Below, one piece after another: positions 24,511 through 34,309 of a DNA stretch of 64,000 nucleotides. The number at the start of each line of letters is the position of its first letter. Positions within the stretch are counted from its first letter, which is position 1. Location of the stretch: the NCBI GenBank assembly GCA_016932785.1, contig JAFGCJ010000002.1:62001-126000 (forward strand), given 5' to 3'. The notes under the pieces were generated by a model. It was not told the DNA's origin and searched no databases. It was given only the letters and a program-made list of their open reading frames with translations. This DNA comes from Candidatus Dojkabacteria bacterium (GTDB taxonomy: Bacteria > Patescibacteria > Dojkabacteria > SC72 > JAFGCJ01). The position numbers and the translations under genes were made by a program.

Positions 24511-25312
24511 TCGGGATTATTTTTTTGATTTTATTTCCAAAGATTAACGAAAAACCAGCTATTATTAATAGCAAACCTGCTATATCGGCGGCTTTTAATA
24601 TTGAGAAAATTGGCTGAGAGTCAATCCGGAATCGTTCCATAGTGATCCTGATAATACCATAATTGATAAGAAACAAGCCAGTAATAAAGCCTTCTGATCT
24701 ATTTTTTGAGATTTTATAAAGTGTCAGGAAGTTAAGAATGTCTAGAATTGATTCGTAGAAAAATACAGGATGAAAGCCCGTATAATCGAGATATGGGGCC
24801 GTAAGTTTTTCTTTTGGGATGCAGATTCCCCATGGTAAGTTTGTAGGCTTCCCATAGATTTCATTATTTATATAGTTACCCCATCTTCCTATGCTTTGCC
24901 CCAACGGGAAATAAAGGAATATTTTATCAAGCAGATTGAAGAAGTTGATTTGTATGTCCGATGTTTTACGAAGAATAGTTAACGTTAATGAATATCCTGC
25001 TAGAGCTCCAATAATGACTCCGAAAATAGTTGAACCCCCTTCCCAAAAATACAATGAAGAGATTAAATCTGAATGAAAATCTTCGAAATGCATAAAAACG
25101 TAAAGAATCCTTCCCCCGATTAGTGCAGCAAAGCCTGTTGTTAGAAGTAATAAATAAAGTTGTTTATCGTTAATTATCTTTGAGTCGTACGATCTAAATA
25201 CCGGAATGAGGACTGTTATGACGGCAATGCCGATAATTAGTCCGTATGTATGGAGCTGAATAGGACCAATGTGTATTGTCTGAATTTGTGATAAAATTTC
25301 GACGCAAATCAT
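24485..25312 (-). CDS. lgt: Prolipoprotein diacylglyceryl transferase
   Basis: Membrane enzyme that attaches diacylglycerol from phosphatidylglycerol to the lipobox cysteine of prolipoproteins. Typical parts are HTYGLIIG near the start, GGRILYVF, GGSTIFGVIIGA and the signature GQSIGRWGNYINNEIYG. 275 aa with about seven membrane segments. Its presence supports the lipoprotein calls at 5601 and 40034. The next gene, a PAP2 phosphatase, overlaps its 3' end. No lipoprotein signal peptidase (lspA) is in this window. Confidence 0.9.
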   Translation of the reverse strand: MICVEILSQIQTIHIGPIQLHTYGLIIGIAVITVLIPVFRSYDSKIINDKQLYLLLLTTGFAALIGGRILYVFMHFEDFHSDLISSLYFWEGGSTIFGVIIGALAGYSLTLTILRKTSDIQINFFNLLDKIFLYFPLGQSIGRWGNYINNEIYGKPTNLPWGICIPKEKLTAPYLDYTGFHPVFFYESILDILNFLTLYKISKNRSEGFITGLFLINYGIIRITMERFRIDSQPIFSILKAADIAGLLLIIAGFSLIFGNKIKKIIPNGTKKTAN

Positions 25313-25328
25313 CTATTAATAGAATTTA

Positions 25329-26276
25329 TTGAATAAAAAGAAAATTGTAAAGCTTGGTCTTCAGATTGTTATCTATCTTGTAGTTGGGCTTTTCATGTAT
25401 TTTGCTGTGAGAGATAAGGTCTCTGATCTCAAGGACTATTCAATTTCGAACTTTTGGCTTTTGCTGCTTTCAGTTCCTCTGTTTTCTCTCAATGTAGCTA
25501 TTAATTCATGGACGTGGCATACAATGATGGATTTTTCCGGCGAGAAGATTCCTTTTATGGAATCTATGAATGTCTATGTTTCATCATTTATTGTCAGGTA
25601 TATACCAGGTAACGTATGGGCAATTATTGCCCGTGCGGTTATGAACAAGAAATTCGGTGTGAATATGATGAAGACTGCCTGGGGGTGGCTGATTGAAAAT
25701 ATCACGTTTCTTATGGTTGGTATGCTTTTCTCCCTATTTGTTTTGGCTTCTGTTTATAAAGAGAGACCTGAGGTACTCATTGTGGTATTAATAGCATTGC
25801 CGGTTTGTATTGTTTTTCTCCTTCGATATGAATTGATTGGAAAGCTTTTTAATTTTCTTGTTAAGAAGAAATTTAAAAAGTACTACGATAAAAATGTCGA
25901 AATGCTTGAGTTGTCTTTTCGACATAAGCTTACCCTTGTAGGTATGTATGGTCTATCCTGGCTTGCTTATTCTCTCCATTATTTCGTGGTAGTGAATGCT
26001 GTTACCGGTGTCGGTATAGATAAATTCTTTTTGATTACTGGAATTAATGCCTTAGCTTGGTCTGTCGGGTACATGTCTATAATTACACCGAGCGGAGGTG
26101 GAGTCAGGGAGGGAATTATGATTCTAGCCCTGACAACCTTAGGAATCATGGGTGAAGTAGACGCTGTAGTGGTAACTTTAATTGCTCGTCTGGCTTTCAT
26201 TGCAGGTGAGCTTTTGTATTTTGCCTTTACGAAGCTAGTTTATTTTTTATGGAATAGGAATGGAAAGTCAAAATAA
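25329..26276 (+). CDS. Flippase-like/lysylphosphatidylglycerol synthase TM-domain protein
   Basis: 315 aa, starting at TTG, with about eight membrane segments. It belongs to the UPF0104/LPG-synthase transmembrane family: FIVRYIPGNVWAIIARA and the late ITPSGGGVREGIMI loop are its marks. Without the catalytic C-terminal domain such proteins are thought to move lipids or lipid-linked sugars across the membrane (AglD/MprF-like). It overlaps the following GT2 gene by 17 bases, so the two form a unit that could make and flip a lipid-linked sugar for the GT-C enzyme encoded next. Confidence 0.75.
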   Translation: MNKKKIVKLGLQIVIYLVVGLFMYFAVRDKVSDLKDYSISNFWLLLLSVPLFSLNVAINSWTWHTMMDFSGEKIPFMESMNVYVSSFIVRYIPGNVWAIIARAVMNKKFGVNMMKTAWGWLIENITFLMVGMLFSLFVLASVYKERPEVLIVVLIALPVCIVFLLRYELIGKLFNFLVKKKFKKYYDKNVEMLELSFRHKLTLVGMYGLSWLAYSLHYFVVVNAVTGVGIDKFFLITGINALAWSVGYMSIITPSGGGVREGIMILALTTLGIMGEVDAVVVTLIARLAFIAGELLYFAFTKLVYFLWNRNGKSK

Positions 26277-27261
26277 TAGCAAAGTCGACCTTAGTGTCAT
26301 CTACACCGTTAGAAATGAGGAAGATCTCATAGAAAAAGTTGTTGGGGAGATGATGGATGAATTGAATAAACTGAGAGTCTCGTTTGAAGTAATTGCCCCA
26401 AATGTTCCGTCAATTGATAATTCATTTAGTGCTCTCGAGAAAGTAGGAAAAAAGTATGACAACTTCTTCCCTGTGAATATGGTACAGACAAGAGCTGATA
26501 ATCTTCAGAAAGGTTATCAGATGCTATTGGGTATTAGACTTGCTAGAGGCAAGAAGATTATCTTGACTGATTCGGATGGGCAGGCAGACCCAAAGGATTA
26601 CAGGAAGCTGCTCGAAGCCATCGACTCGGGAGCAGATGCCGTTTTTGGTTGGAGGCAGGATAGGTCTGCTGCACACGGATTTTTCTATAATTTGACGTCA
26701 TTCTTTCAGAACACTCTTTGGAGAATTCTAACTGGAATGAAAATTCATGATAAAAATACTGGGCTTAAAGCAATGACAGATGTGGCGGCAAAGTCTCTGA
26801 CGCTTTATGGGAGGAATTTTCGTGACATTGCATATCAGCTTACAGCTAAGAGCTTTAAGGTTACGGAGGTTCCGATTAATTGGAGGGAGAGAAAGGGAGG
26901 AATTCAAAACTTTAAGTTTTTGGACAGACTTCTAGGCGGGACTTTGGATCTTCTCGTTGTGGTTTATTTGACTAAAATGCTGGATAAACCTTTCAGGTAT
27001 TGGGGTCTACAAATGGTGACTTCTGGCGCTCTGGGAGTGTTTATTTGGTTTGTCGCGGTGGTTTTTCTGATGATTGCTGACTCAGACCTCATGTTTACAA
27101 CGGCAATTCTTGTCGCGTTCATAGGTTCGCTTGCGGAGTTCAGAGCTCTTATATCACTTGCAATAGGAGTGATAACGGAATTTGTTGAAAGTGGAAGAAG
27201 ATTTGATGTCAGTGATTACTACATAATAGATGATCCCAAAGGGATAACTCAAAGATTGTAG
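26260..27261 (+). CDS. GT2 glycosyltransferase with C-terminal membrane helices
   Basis: 333 aa. An N-terminal GT-A domain carries the metal-binding LTDSDGQADP (D-x-D) at about residue 105 and DIAYQLTAKSFKVTEVPINWRER, as in dolichol/polyprenol-phosphate mannose or glucose synthases. Two to three hydrophobic helices follow from about 240. It probably transfers a sugar from a nucleotide sugar to a polyprenyl phosphate, giving the donor for the PMT-like enzyme convergently encoded at 27272-29047. Overlap with the flippase-like gene supports joint expression. Confidence 0.8.
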   Translation: MESQNNSKVDLSVIYTVRNEEDLIEKVVGEMMDELNKLRVSFEVIAPNVPSIDNSFSALEKVGKKYDNFFPVNMVQTRADNLQKGYQMLLGIRLARGKKIILTDSDGQADPKDYRKLLEAIDSGADAVFGWRQDRSAAHGFFYNLTSFFQNTLWRILTGMKIHDKNTGLKAMTDVAAKSLTLYGRNFRDIAYQLTAKSFKVTEVPINWRERKGGIQNFKFLDRLLGGTLDLLVVVYLTKMLDKPFRYWGLQMVTSGALGVFIWFVAVVFLMIADSDLMFTTAILVAFIGSLAEFRALISLAIGVITEFVESGRRFDVSDYYIIDDPKGITQRL

Positions 27262-27271
27262 ATACTGTTGC

Positions 27272-29047
27272 TTAGTCTTCTTTTTCGTCTAGGTCAAAGA
27301 CCATATAGGTGTAACAGATTCTATCTATTGGTTTCAGTGTTCCGTCGAAGAAAGGTTCCCTGATCCATTCTGTCCTTGTTCTTTTGTTCCTATCTCTTCC
27401 CATCAGTCTGTCGACGTCCATTATTACAAGTCCGCTGTCTACCTCATCGATAGGATTGATGTGTACAACCGTCCCTTCAGGCAGGTCGTTTACATAATCT
27501 TCAACGTAGAGGTCGTCCTGAGCCCAGCTGAGATTACTATCGAGTAGGTATTTATAGCCGTTCTTGGGGCCTCCTACAAGTTCGTTAAAGTATTCTAGGT
27601 AGTGAGGATAGATGAATGTTGCTGACAGAACATACCATAGTCCCAGTAGCACTATAGGAATGGCGTAGTATTTACTCTTTTTAACAGCCCAATTGACAAG
27701 AAGAGCAATTCCAAGGTAAATGAAAGGAAATACAACGAGGACATGCCGGATACCAAGATTGATACTGCTTTTCATTGACAGAAGAAAAAAGAATACTGGA
27801 ACACAGATCAATATCCAGTAAGGTTCTATTTTGAAGGTTCTTTTTGTCTTCTTCTTGGACTTCAATTGTTTTATTCGCATTGCAATGTACTTGTAGGTGC
27901 TGTAGCCTGCAGTTGCGAAAAGGGCCAGGATCCCAATCAGAGCGGGGACAGGCATTTTAACGAGCATTGCTGCGGGGAAATAATACCACCAGCCCTTATG
28001 TTCATATTGACCGAAGAGAAAACTGTCATGCCCAAATGCATCGTGGGATACAACATTTTCTATGAATCCAATAATATATTCGGGAAACGGAAATTTTGTG
28101 TGAACGTACCCATTTTTGGCTTTCTCTGTTAGGAAGGGAAGATTCTGGGTATGGAATTCGATATCCCAAAGGTTTTGGTTTATTTTTTGCCAGTTCTCAT
28201 GATTGGTTGATGCCAGGGTGTCGAATCTGAAGCCATACGCTGCAAAAAGCATCACAAACCATACGGCTACAACAATTGCGGGTTTGCCTAGAGATCGGAT
28301 AATGGCTTTAAAGGAGCTTTTCTGGTTCTTTTTTATTGTTGCAAACTCGTATACAAAAAGAACTAATACCCATAGAAAAGCTATGGGAACAGCACTATAC
28401 TTGATGATAAGTGAGACAAAAGATGTGATTGTAAAAAGAATAAAATCTTTCCTGTCATGATTCTTAGCATATTTGTAAAGAAAGAATGTTGCAAAAAATA
28501 CAGGTGGTACAATCATCGCGTCAGTTGTAACAAGCCGGGAGTTAGCAAGTAAATTTGGACTAAAGAAGTATAAAATCGAGGTTACTATCGCAGGTATTAT
28601 GCCCCATTCTTTTTTGACTAAGAAATATATGATGACTCCACAAATAGCCATCACTGCCAGAGTTGCCATTCTTGACCAATTCAGAACATTGATGGTAAAG
28701 TCTCTCTTCTTGCCGTTGAGATCTACGATTATCCCTGCAAGTTTGTCCTTGTCTGCTCGCTTCCACTCATCTAGATCTGTACTTGGAATTTTAATTTCTG
28801 AATTGAATAATTGCGGAATGGCAGTAATGACATTCCCAAGTATTGGGTGATGCTTGTTTAGTCTGTAGTCTCCTGTTTTCAGGAGCATAACTCCACGTAC
28901 TAGGTGCCTGTTTTCGTCTCTTGTGTATGATTTGTAGTCAATACTTGTGTATCCCACAACAAAAAAAGTTAGGCCTAGTAAAATAGGGAGGGCTGTAAAG
29001 ATAACTTTTCTAAAAATGTCACTTCTTTTTTGTTGATCTTTTTTCAT
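27272..29047 (-). CDS. PMT/ArnT-like GT-C glycosyltransferase
   Basis: 591-aa polytopic membrane protein of the GT-C superfamily (protein mannosyltransferase/ArnT type). The first outer loop carries the acidic pair in YTRDENRHL (D44, E45), which binds the metal and lipid-linked sugar in such enzymes, followed by NKHHPILGNV. About eleven to twelve hydrophobic segments are visible. It likely transfers a sugar from polyprenyl phosphate to surface proteins or lipids. Its start overlaps the 3' end of the GT4 gene by 29 bases. Confidence 0.75.
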   Translation of the reverse strand: MKKDQQKRSDIFRKVIFTALPILLGLTFFVVGYTSIDYKSYTRDENRHLVRGVMLLKTGDYRLNKHHPILGNVITAIPQLFNSEIKIPSTDLDEWKRADKDKLAGIIVDLNGKKRDFTINVLNWSRMATLAVMAICGVIIYFLVKKEWGIIPAIVTSILYFFSPNLLANSRLVTTDAMIVPPVFFATFFLYKYAKNHDRKDFILFTITSFVSLIIKYSAVPIAFLWVLVLFVYEFATIKKNQKSSFKAIIRSLGKPAIVVAVWFVMLFAAYGFRFDTLASTNHENWQKINQNLWDIEFHTQNLPFLTEKAKNGYVHTKFPFPEYIIGFIENVVSHDAFGHDSFLFGQYEHKGWWYYFPAAMLVKMPVPALIGILALFATAGYSTYKYIAMRIKQLKSKKKTKRTFKIEPYWILICVPVFFFLLSMKSSINLGIRHVLVVFPFIYLGIALLVNWAVKKSKYYAIPIVLLGLWYVLSATFIYPHYLEYFNELVGGPKNGYKYLLDSNLSWAQDDLYVEDYVNDLPEGTVVHINPIDEVDSGLVIMDVDRLMGRDRNKRTRTEWIREPFFDGTLKPIDRICYTYMVFDLDEKED

Positions 29048-30458
29048 CTTTTATAAATATCTTAATTAATCTAGAGCGGAATATTTTAACTAGAAAGTAT
29101 ATCGCTACAGATAAAAATGCTGTTGCTAAAGAAAGAAGAGCCCACTTTCTGTGTTTGTATATACCTACCTTGTTTTTAGGCGCTTTATTGTTGTCGCGTT
29201 CATTAATAATATTTATTCTTTCTTTTAGAAATCTAGTGGTTTTAATGTCAGGAAGATGTGAAAAAATGCTGTTTATTTGTTTGATAATAATTGAGTCTGG
29301 ATTTCGTGGAGGGTTTTCCAGATATTTCTTATACATCTGTACGGTTTTTTGACGGACATTCGACCAATCGTATTCCGACATTTTCTGCCGAGCGTTTTGG
29401 CAGATTGTCTCATAATTTTTTTGATCTAGATTACAAATATTTTGGACTTCTCTTGCAAATTCTTCAGGACTGGAATCTTTTGGCAAATTTTTTCCGACAC
29501 TGTCATCGATAAATTCATCTACGGTTTGGTTAGAAATTCCAACAACAGGAGTTCCAGATGCCATCGCCTCCATTATGACAAGGCTTTGTAGCTCAGCGGT
29601 TGATGCTGATACAAAGATGTGAGTCTGCCCAAGAACCTTGGGGATTTCTTCACTCGGAAGTGCTCCCGGAATATTGTAATTTGTTATTTCTCCTTTATCC
29701 AAAATACCATGTATTCTGTTTGAGTAGACAGGATCGACTTCGTCGCCTACTAGATTAAGGTGGTAATTTAAAGGAAGTTCAGTTATCACCTCGGCAAGAA
29801 AAGCTTGGTTTTTTCTCTTCTCAATTGATCCCACAAATGTAAGTATTTTCAGTTCTTGAGTTATATCAGTGAAAGGTTGGCTTGTGAATAACTCCAGCTT
29901 TCTTCCATTCGGAACTTTTTCGATTGGACCCTTATATCCCGCCTTCCGCAGATCTTGAGCGGCGTTCTCGTTGAGAGCTATGATAGCAGTACAGTCGTTA
30001 TAAAAAGGTAGGATATATCTTTTTACTGCAATTTTTACTAACGGGACAGTAAATCCCCCTGTGGTTTCTAGTTGTCCCCATTCTTCCAGTTTTGAAGGTA
30101 GTGAATGGACCGTTAGAAAATACGGAGTTCTCGTCTTTATTGCCCAGACGAAAACTACGAGAGCAATGTCGATGTAACTATGTGAGTGAACAACATCTGG
30201 GGAAAATTCCTCAACAAAATGCAGGATGCCGTCGACTCCATCTGTTGATAGTTTATTGAAATTCAGGTGACTTATGCCGACGCTCTTTACTGTATAGTGA
30301 GTAAGGCCGTCTTCATCTATCCATTTTCTGTTCTCTTTACCTGGGTGAAGAATTGCGGTTTCGTGCACCTTAGAGAATTCCTGGGCGAGTTCGTAAGCAA
30401 CAATGGCTGCTCCGTTTGGGATGTCTTCTCTATAGTTTGTGATAAATAGTACCTTCAT
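29019..30458 (-). CDS. GT4 glycosyltransferase with C-terminal membrane anchor
   Basis: 479 aa from the ATG at 30458; the frame is open upstream but MKVLFITNYREDIPNGAA is the standard GT-B beginning. Further marks: VVHSHSYIDIA, EKVPNGRKLELF, LTFVGSIEKRKNQAFL, and the donor-site segment STAELQSLVIMEAMASGTPVV with the E-x7-E pair. After about residue 400 it has an unusual extension with a membrane helix and a basic end (KDEKRSTKKK), so the enzyme should sit on the inner face of the membrane. It lies between the GT2 and GT-C genes in the leftward cluster. Confidence 0.8.
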   Translation of the reverse strand: MKVLFITNYREDIPNGAAIVAYELAQEFSKVHETAILHPGKENRKWIDEDGLTHYTVKSVGISHLNFNKLSTDGVDGILHFVEEFSPDVVHSHSYIDIALVVFVWAIKTRTPYFLTVHSLPSKLEEWGQLETTGGFTVPLVKIAVKRYILPFYNDCTAIIALNENAAQDLRKAGYKGPIEKVPNGRKLELFTSQPFTDITQELKILTFVGSIEKRKNQAFLAEVITELPLNYHLNLVGDEVDPVYSNRIHGILDKGEITNYNIPGALPSEEIPKVLGQTHIFVSASTAELQSLVIMEAMASGTPVVGISNQTVDEFIDDSVGKNLPKDSSPEEFAREVQNICNLDQKNYETICQNARQKMSEYDWSNVRQKTVQMYKKYLENPPRNPDSIIIKQINSIFSHLPDIKTTRFLKERINIINERDNNKAPKNKVGIYKHRKWALLSLATAFLSVAIYFLVKIFRSRLIKIFIKDEKRSTKKK

Positions 30459-30480
30459 CAGGGAAAGGTTATCAGCAAAT

Positions 30481-31248
30481 CTAATTACGGTCAATTATAT
30501 AATCGCGGTCTTTTATTCTTCTCTTATATATTTTGCGATGAAGAGAAGTAACATTTAGTGTTTCGAAAAGAAACGTGAGACCTGCAATAAAAATGTATCG
30601 ATAAAATCCTACTGCCTTGATTCGCCTGTTAGAGCTCCAAACGAGTATCGGAAGGCGTCCATATTTTCCATATTTCCCTGCTCTTTTACCAAAATCGAAA
30701 TCTTCAGCGATCTCTACTTTTTCATTGAAGCCTTTGATTTTCTTGAAAAGGTCTGCCCTAACAAATAGACAGTTACCATTGGTGATTCGGTAGAACATAC
30801 TGGCGGTGGTTATTATGACTGTAAATATTGCATTGAAAATAAAGAATCTTAACGTCTCATACATTCTTGCAAGTAGATTAAGCCCTTCAAGATTATAGCT
30901 GTAGCGATAAGCAAATACGCCGTAATCCAAGCTTCTTTTGTCTATAAGTTTCAATGCCCTTTCAATAGCATCAGGGCCAAAAGTGTCATCTGCGTCAAAA
31001 AAGAATAAAATTTTCCCCCTTGCTATTCTAGCTCCGTTGTTTCTTGCCTGAGCATATAATCCTCCCTTGCATATTTTGGCGTTATATTTCTGAGCGATCT
31101 GGGTTGTCTTGTCATTTGTTTCAGGGGAGATAGCAACTATGACCTCATAGTTTTGGTAGGTCTGATTTTTAATACATTCAAGTATTTTGGGTAGGTATTT
31201 CTCTTCGTTGAGAGCCGGTATTATTATTGAGACAAGTTTGTCCTTCAT
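30481..31248 (-). CDS. GT2 glycosyltransferase
   Basis: 255 aa from the ATG at 31248, where KLVSIIIPALNEEKYLP begins the GT-A fold. The catalytic metal site is FFFDADDTF (D-x-D-D). NGNCLFVRADLFKKI and EIAEDFDFGKRAGKYG are typical acceptor-side segments. One to two hydrophobic helices occur in the middle and near the end, so it is membrane-associated. It is the first gene of the leftward glycosylation group, 22 bases before the GT4 gene. Confidence 0.8.
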   Translation of the reverse strand: MKDKLVSIIIPALNEEKYLPKILECIKNQTYQNYEVIVAISPETNDKTTQIAQKYNAKICKGGLYAQARNNGARIARGKILFFFDADDTFGPDAIERALKLIDKRSLDYGVFAYRYSYNLEGLNLLARMYETLRFFIFNAIFTVIITTASMFYRITNGNCLFVRADLFKKIKGFNEKVEIAEDFDFGKRAGKYGKYGRLPILVWSSNRRIKAVGFYRYIFIAGLTFLFETLNVTSLHRKIYKRRIKDRDYIIDRN

Positions 31249-31407
31249 GCTTTTTTTAGTAAAGTGGAAACTGGATAATTGTATCAAAGACAGAGTTTAA
31301 GTTGTAGTGTCGGTCGGCTCTAACGGCAAAATCAGTTTAAAGGTTGATAACAAACCCAAAATTATGTATTCTGTAATAGTAGAATATTTGATGAATAATT
31401 ACTGCCG

Positions 31408-32043
31408 ATGAAAAACTACCTGAAAGCGGTAATGGTTTTCTTGTTTGCCGTTGTCGCTGTATCTGGAATAGTCTACCTGTTTCAGGTCGCAAAGCCCACT
31501 ACAAAGGATGATGAAGAAGAAGTACTTCAGGCCGATGTAGAGATAAGAGCCTTCATAAGGATGCAGGAAATTGTGTTTAGGGTTCATCCTGAGAAAAGGC
31601 ATCCTGATCTTCATCACTGGAGTACCTATGCTGATTTCACAATAGAAAACCCTTCCGATGGTAGCACGGTATATCATTGGGATGCCGTTCTTACTGACCA
31701 TACGAATGGCGATGGTCGGATTGAACTTGATCCCACTGAGGTAGTTAACTCCGGTGTATATAACATTCTAATTAAAGGACGATCTCACCTGAGTAAAAGA
31801 TATGAAGGAATTGTTCTTGAAGATATTTCCGAAACTCTCGACTTTACTCCGTACGGAGATATTCTTGCTGGCGATACCCATAATTCCCGCGATGACTTCA
31901 TTAATTCTCTGGATATCTCTACTCTGATTATTCAGCTTGGAACCGGTAATTATGTGTGTGATCTAAATCAGGACTCGCAGGTTAATTCGCTTGACCTTTC
32001 TAACCAAGTATATAATATTGGAAAAGCAGGTGATACTCTCTAA
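31408..32043 (+). CDS. Membrane-anchored protein with C-terminal dockerin
   Basis: 211 aa: an N-terminal signal anchor (about 5-25), an acidic stretch, a beta-rich middle domain (about 45-155), and a C-terminal pair of dockerin type I repeats. The second repeat, DLNQDSQVNSLDLSNQVYNIG, follows the Ca-binding pattern D-x-N-x-D-x-x-x-N-x-x-D exactly. The first, GDTHNSRDDFINSLDISTL, is a looser copy. Dockerins bind cohesin domains with high affinity. The next gene overlaps this one by 14 bases and encodes a cohesin-like domain, so the two proteins very likely bind each other at the cell surface. Confidence 0.7.
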   Translation: MKNYLKAVMVFLFAVVAVSGIVYLFQVAKPTTKDDEEEVLQADVEIRAFIRMQEIVFRVHPEKRHPDLHHWSTYADFTIENPSDGSTVYHWDAVLTDHTNGDGRIELDPTEVVNSGVYNILIKGRSHLSKRYEGIVLEDISETLDFTPYGDILAGDTHNSRDDFINSLDISTLIIQLGTGNYVCDLNQDSQVNSLDLSNQVYNIGKAGDTL

Positions 32044-34294
32044 TTACAAAACAAAACTTAAGAATATTGCGATTTCTTCTTTGGTCATAGTTTTTTCTGT
32101 ACTCTTTTTGGTCCCTGCCAATGTAAAAGCCCAGACGACTAATGCTAGATTTTCCTTTTCTCCTTCTTCTGATACTTTTAGGATGGGTTGTGAATACACT
32201 GTTAGCATAATGGTTGATCCTGGTTCGAATTCATCAAATGCTGCAAATATTATCATCTATTATGACCCTTCTGATATTGAGATTTTAGACGAAAATACTT
32301 CTGTGACTGGGGTTCAGATCGGTACAGGAGATGCTTATGAAGCTTATGCTGAAAACATTGTTAGTACAAGTGCTGGAACGATAAAGCTTACTGGTTTCTC
32401 GATCATGTCTCAGCTAACGGAATCCAGGGTATTTGGAACTATCAGATTTCGTTCTCTAACGGGAGTTACAAACACTTCCATGTCGATTCAGTTTACAGGG
32501 GTAGGTAACACTTTGGACAGCAATATTGCGGAAACATACACGAGTGACGATATTCTTGGTTCTGTAGGTTCCGCTTCATATTCTTTTGAATCAGGGCCTT
32601 GCTTTGATGACAATAGAGCTCCGTCTATAACTCCTGTTGATCCAGTTCACTACCAGCCGGACGTTCCTCTTGATTCAAATATTGAAGTAACCATTTGTGA
32701 TAATCAGCCTTATGACACCGGAGTTGATATTGAGACGGTAGAAATCGTTGTAAATGGTGTTACTTATACTTATGAGGATACCGCTTTCTTCACGTATACC
32801 GGGGATCCGTCGTGTTATAACATCACGATAGATCCCGAAAGTGATTTTCCAGAGGATGAGGCTGTTTCGGTTGTATATATAGCAAGCGATTTTGCTGGAA
32901 ATACTGCCTCAAGGACAATTATTTTTAACGTTCCCGAAGGAGATGAAGAGACTGCTGAGTATATAAGGGAAATAATTAGAGAACTTGAGGAGTGTCAGGA
33001 TCAGGAATGTAATTGTGCCGTAGAACTTCCAGATACAGCCATATTGGAAGAAAACCCCGCGCTTACAAGTGCTTTAGTTAGCATACCTACTGTTGCGAGT
33101 TTCCTTTCGCTTCTTCCAGCAATAGGTTTCTCTTTTCTTGAGCTGCCATACTATATAATGCAACTGATTTCATGGATTTTGAATCTTCTTGGACTTGCAA
33201 AGAAAGGTAGGCCTTGGGGAATTGTTTATGACTCTATTACTAAATCACCTGTATCAAGAGCTGTTGTACGTCTCTTTTCTGAAGGTCAGTTAATCGAGTC
33301 AAAGGTTACAGATGTTAATGGTGTCTTTTCTCTTTCTCCTATCAAGGGCGTTTACACGCTGATGGTAAGCAAACGAGGATATGTTTTCCCAAGTACCGTT
33401 GTTGTTGGTGATAATGACGGGCCAAGATTGAATGTTTATCGTGGGGGGCCTTACACTGTCGAATCTGATAAAGAGGCCGTTAAGCTTAGTATACCAATGG
33501 ATCCGAAGAAGGTATCAATGTCTACACTGAGGTTTAGGAGAATGTGGTCGAAGTTTACGTCATTTATGGCTGCTATAAATCCGATACTAATGGTCCTCGG
33601 TTTGATTCTATCTCTTGTGGTTTACATTTTAATAGGAGGTACATTTAATCTCGTACTTGCCATTTTGAACACGATAATGCTTGTCATAGAGGTTATTAGG
33701 AGATATGTTTCAAAGGAAAAATGGGGAATTGTTGTTGATTCCACAGGAAGACCTTTATCAAATGTGAAAATAGGTCTGTATGACAGAATTTATAATAAAC
33801 TTGTTGATGTTAGAGTTACTGATGATAAAGGAATGTATAGATTCGTTGTTCCTGGTGATTTGTATTTTATTAAACCTGCAACATCAAATTATGTAATAGA
33901 TGAGCCGGGTCTTGACAGAGGATATCCTGTCGGAAAGAAAGCTGTAGGAAGTATTGTGATTACCCATAAACTTGTTCTGCGTGAGAATAAGGAGCCTATT
34001 AGCGATGTAGAAAAAGATACTGGACCTGATCAGAGGCCTCCTGAACCTTCCGGTACTCTGCCTGAACAGACACCTCTTGATTCTGCAAAGAAAAAGGGAA
34101 TTATCAGACCTGAGGATGTTAAACAGCCGTCTCAAAAATCACATGCTGTACCAGCTCAATCTGTGGCTTCAGATAAAAAAGCGAACTTAGAAAAGAAGGC
34201 TGAAGGAGGTGTTGAGAGACCTGGTTCTATTCAAGAAAAACCCCGAACTTCAGATTCTTCAAATCCTCTTGCATCTGAGGATCTTATGGGTTAG
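32030..34294 (+). CDS. Membrane protein with N-terminal cohesin-like domain
   Basis: About 754 aa from a GTG at 32030 (frame open to 31991). Order: signal peptide ending near NVKAQ; a cohesin-like beta-sandwich of about 150 aa (ARFSFSPSSDTF...NIIIYYDPSDIEIL...GTIKLTGFSI...RVFGTIRFRSLTG); a second beta domain with DNRAPSITPVDP; a membrane segment (LPYYIMQLISWILNLLGLA); a CarboxypepD-regulatory-like domain (WGIVYDSITKSPVSRAVV); two more membrane helices; a second such domain (WGIVVDSTGRPLSNVKIGLY); and a disordered Pro/Lys/Ser-rich tail. It may act as a receptor or scaffold for the dockerin protein encoded by the overlapping upstream gene. Confidence 0.65.
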   Translation: MILSNYKTKLKNIAISSLVIVFSVLFLVPANVKAQTTNARFSFSPSSDTFRMGCEYTVSIMVDPGSNSSNAANIIIYYDPSDIEILDENTSVTGVQIGTGDAYEAYAENIVSTSAGTIKLTGFSIMSQLTESRVFGTIRFRSLTGVTNTSMSIQFTGVGNTLDSNIAETYTSDDILGSVGSASYSFESGPCFDDNRAPSITPVDPVHYQPDVPLDSNIEVTICDNQPYDTGVDIETVEIVVNGVTYTYEDTAFFTYTGDPSCYNITIDPESDFPEDEAVSVVYIASDFAGNTASRTIIFNVPEGDEETAEYIREIIRELEECQDQECNCAVELPDTAILEENPALTSALVSIPTVASFLSLLPAIGFSFLELPYYIMQLISWILNLLGLAKKGRPWGIVYDSITKSPVSRAVVRLFSEGQLIESKVTDVNGVFSLSPIKGVYTLMVSKRGYVFPSTVVVGDNDGPRLNVYRGGPYTVESDKEAVKLSIPMDPKKVSMSTLRFRRMWSKFTSFMAAINPILMVLGLILSLVVYILIGGTFNLVLAILNTIMLVIEVIRRYVSKEKWGIVVDSTGRPLSNVKIGLYDRIYNKLVDVRVTDDKGMYRFVVPGDLYFIKPATSNYVIDEPGLDRGYPVGKKAVGSIVITHKLVLRENKEPISDVEKDTGPDQRPPEPSGTLPEQTPLDSAKKKGIIRPEDVKQPSQKSHAVPAQSVASDKKANLEKKAEGGVERPGSIQEKPRTSDSSNPLASEDLMG

Positions 34295-34309
34295 TTATAT
34301 CTTTGTTGT

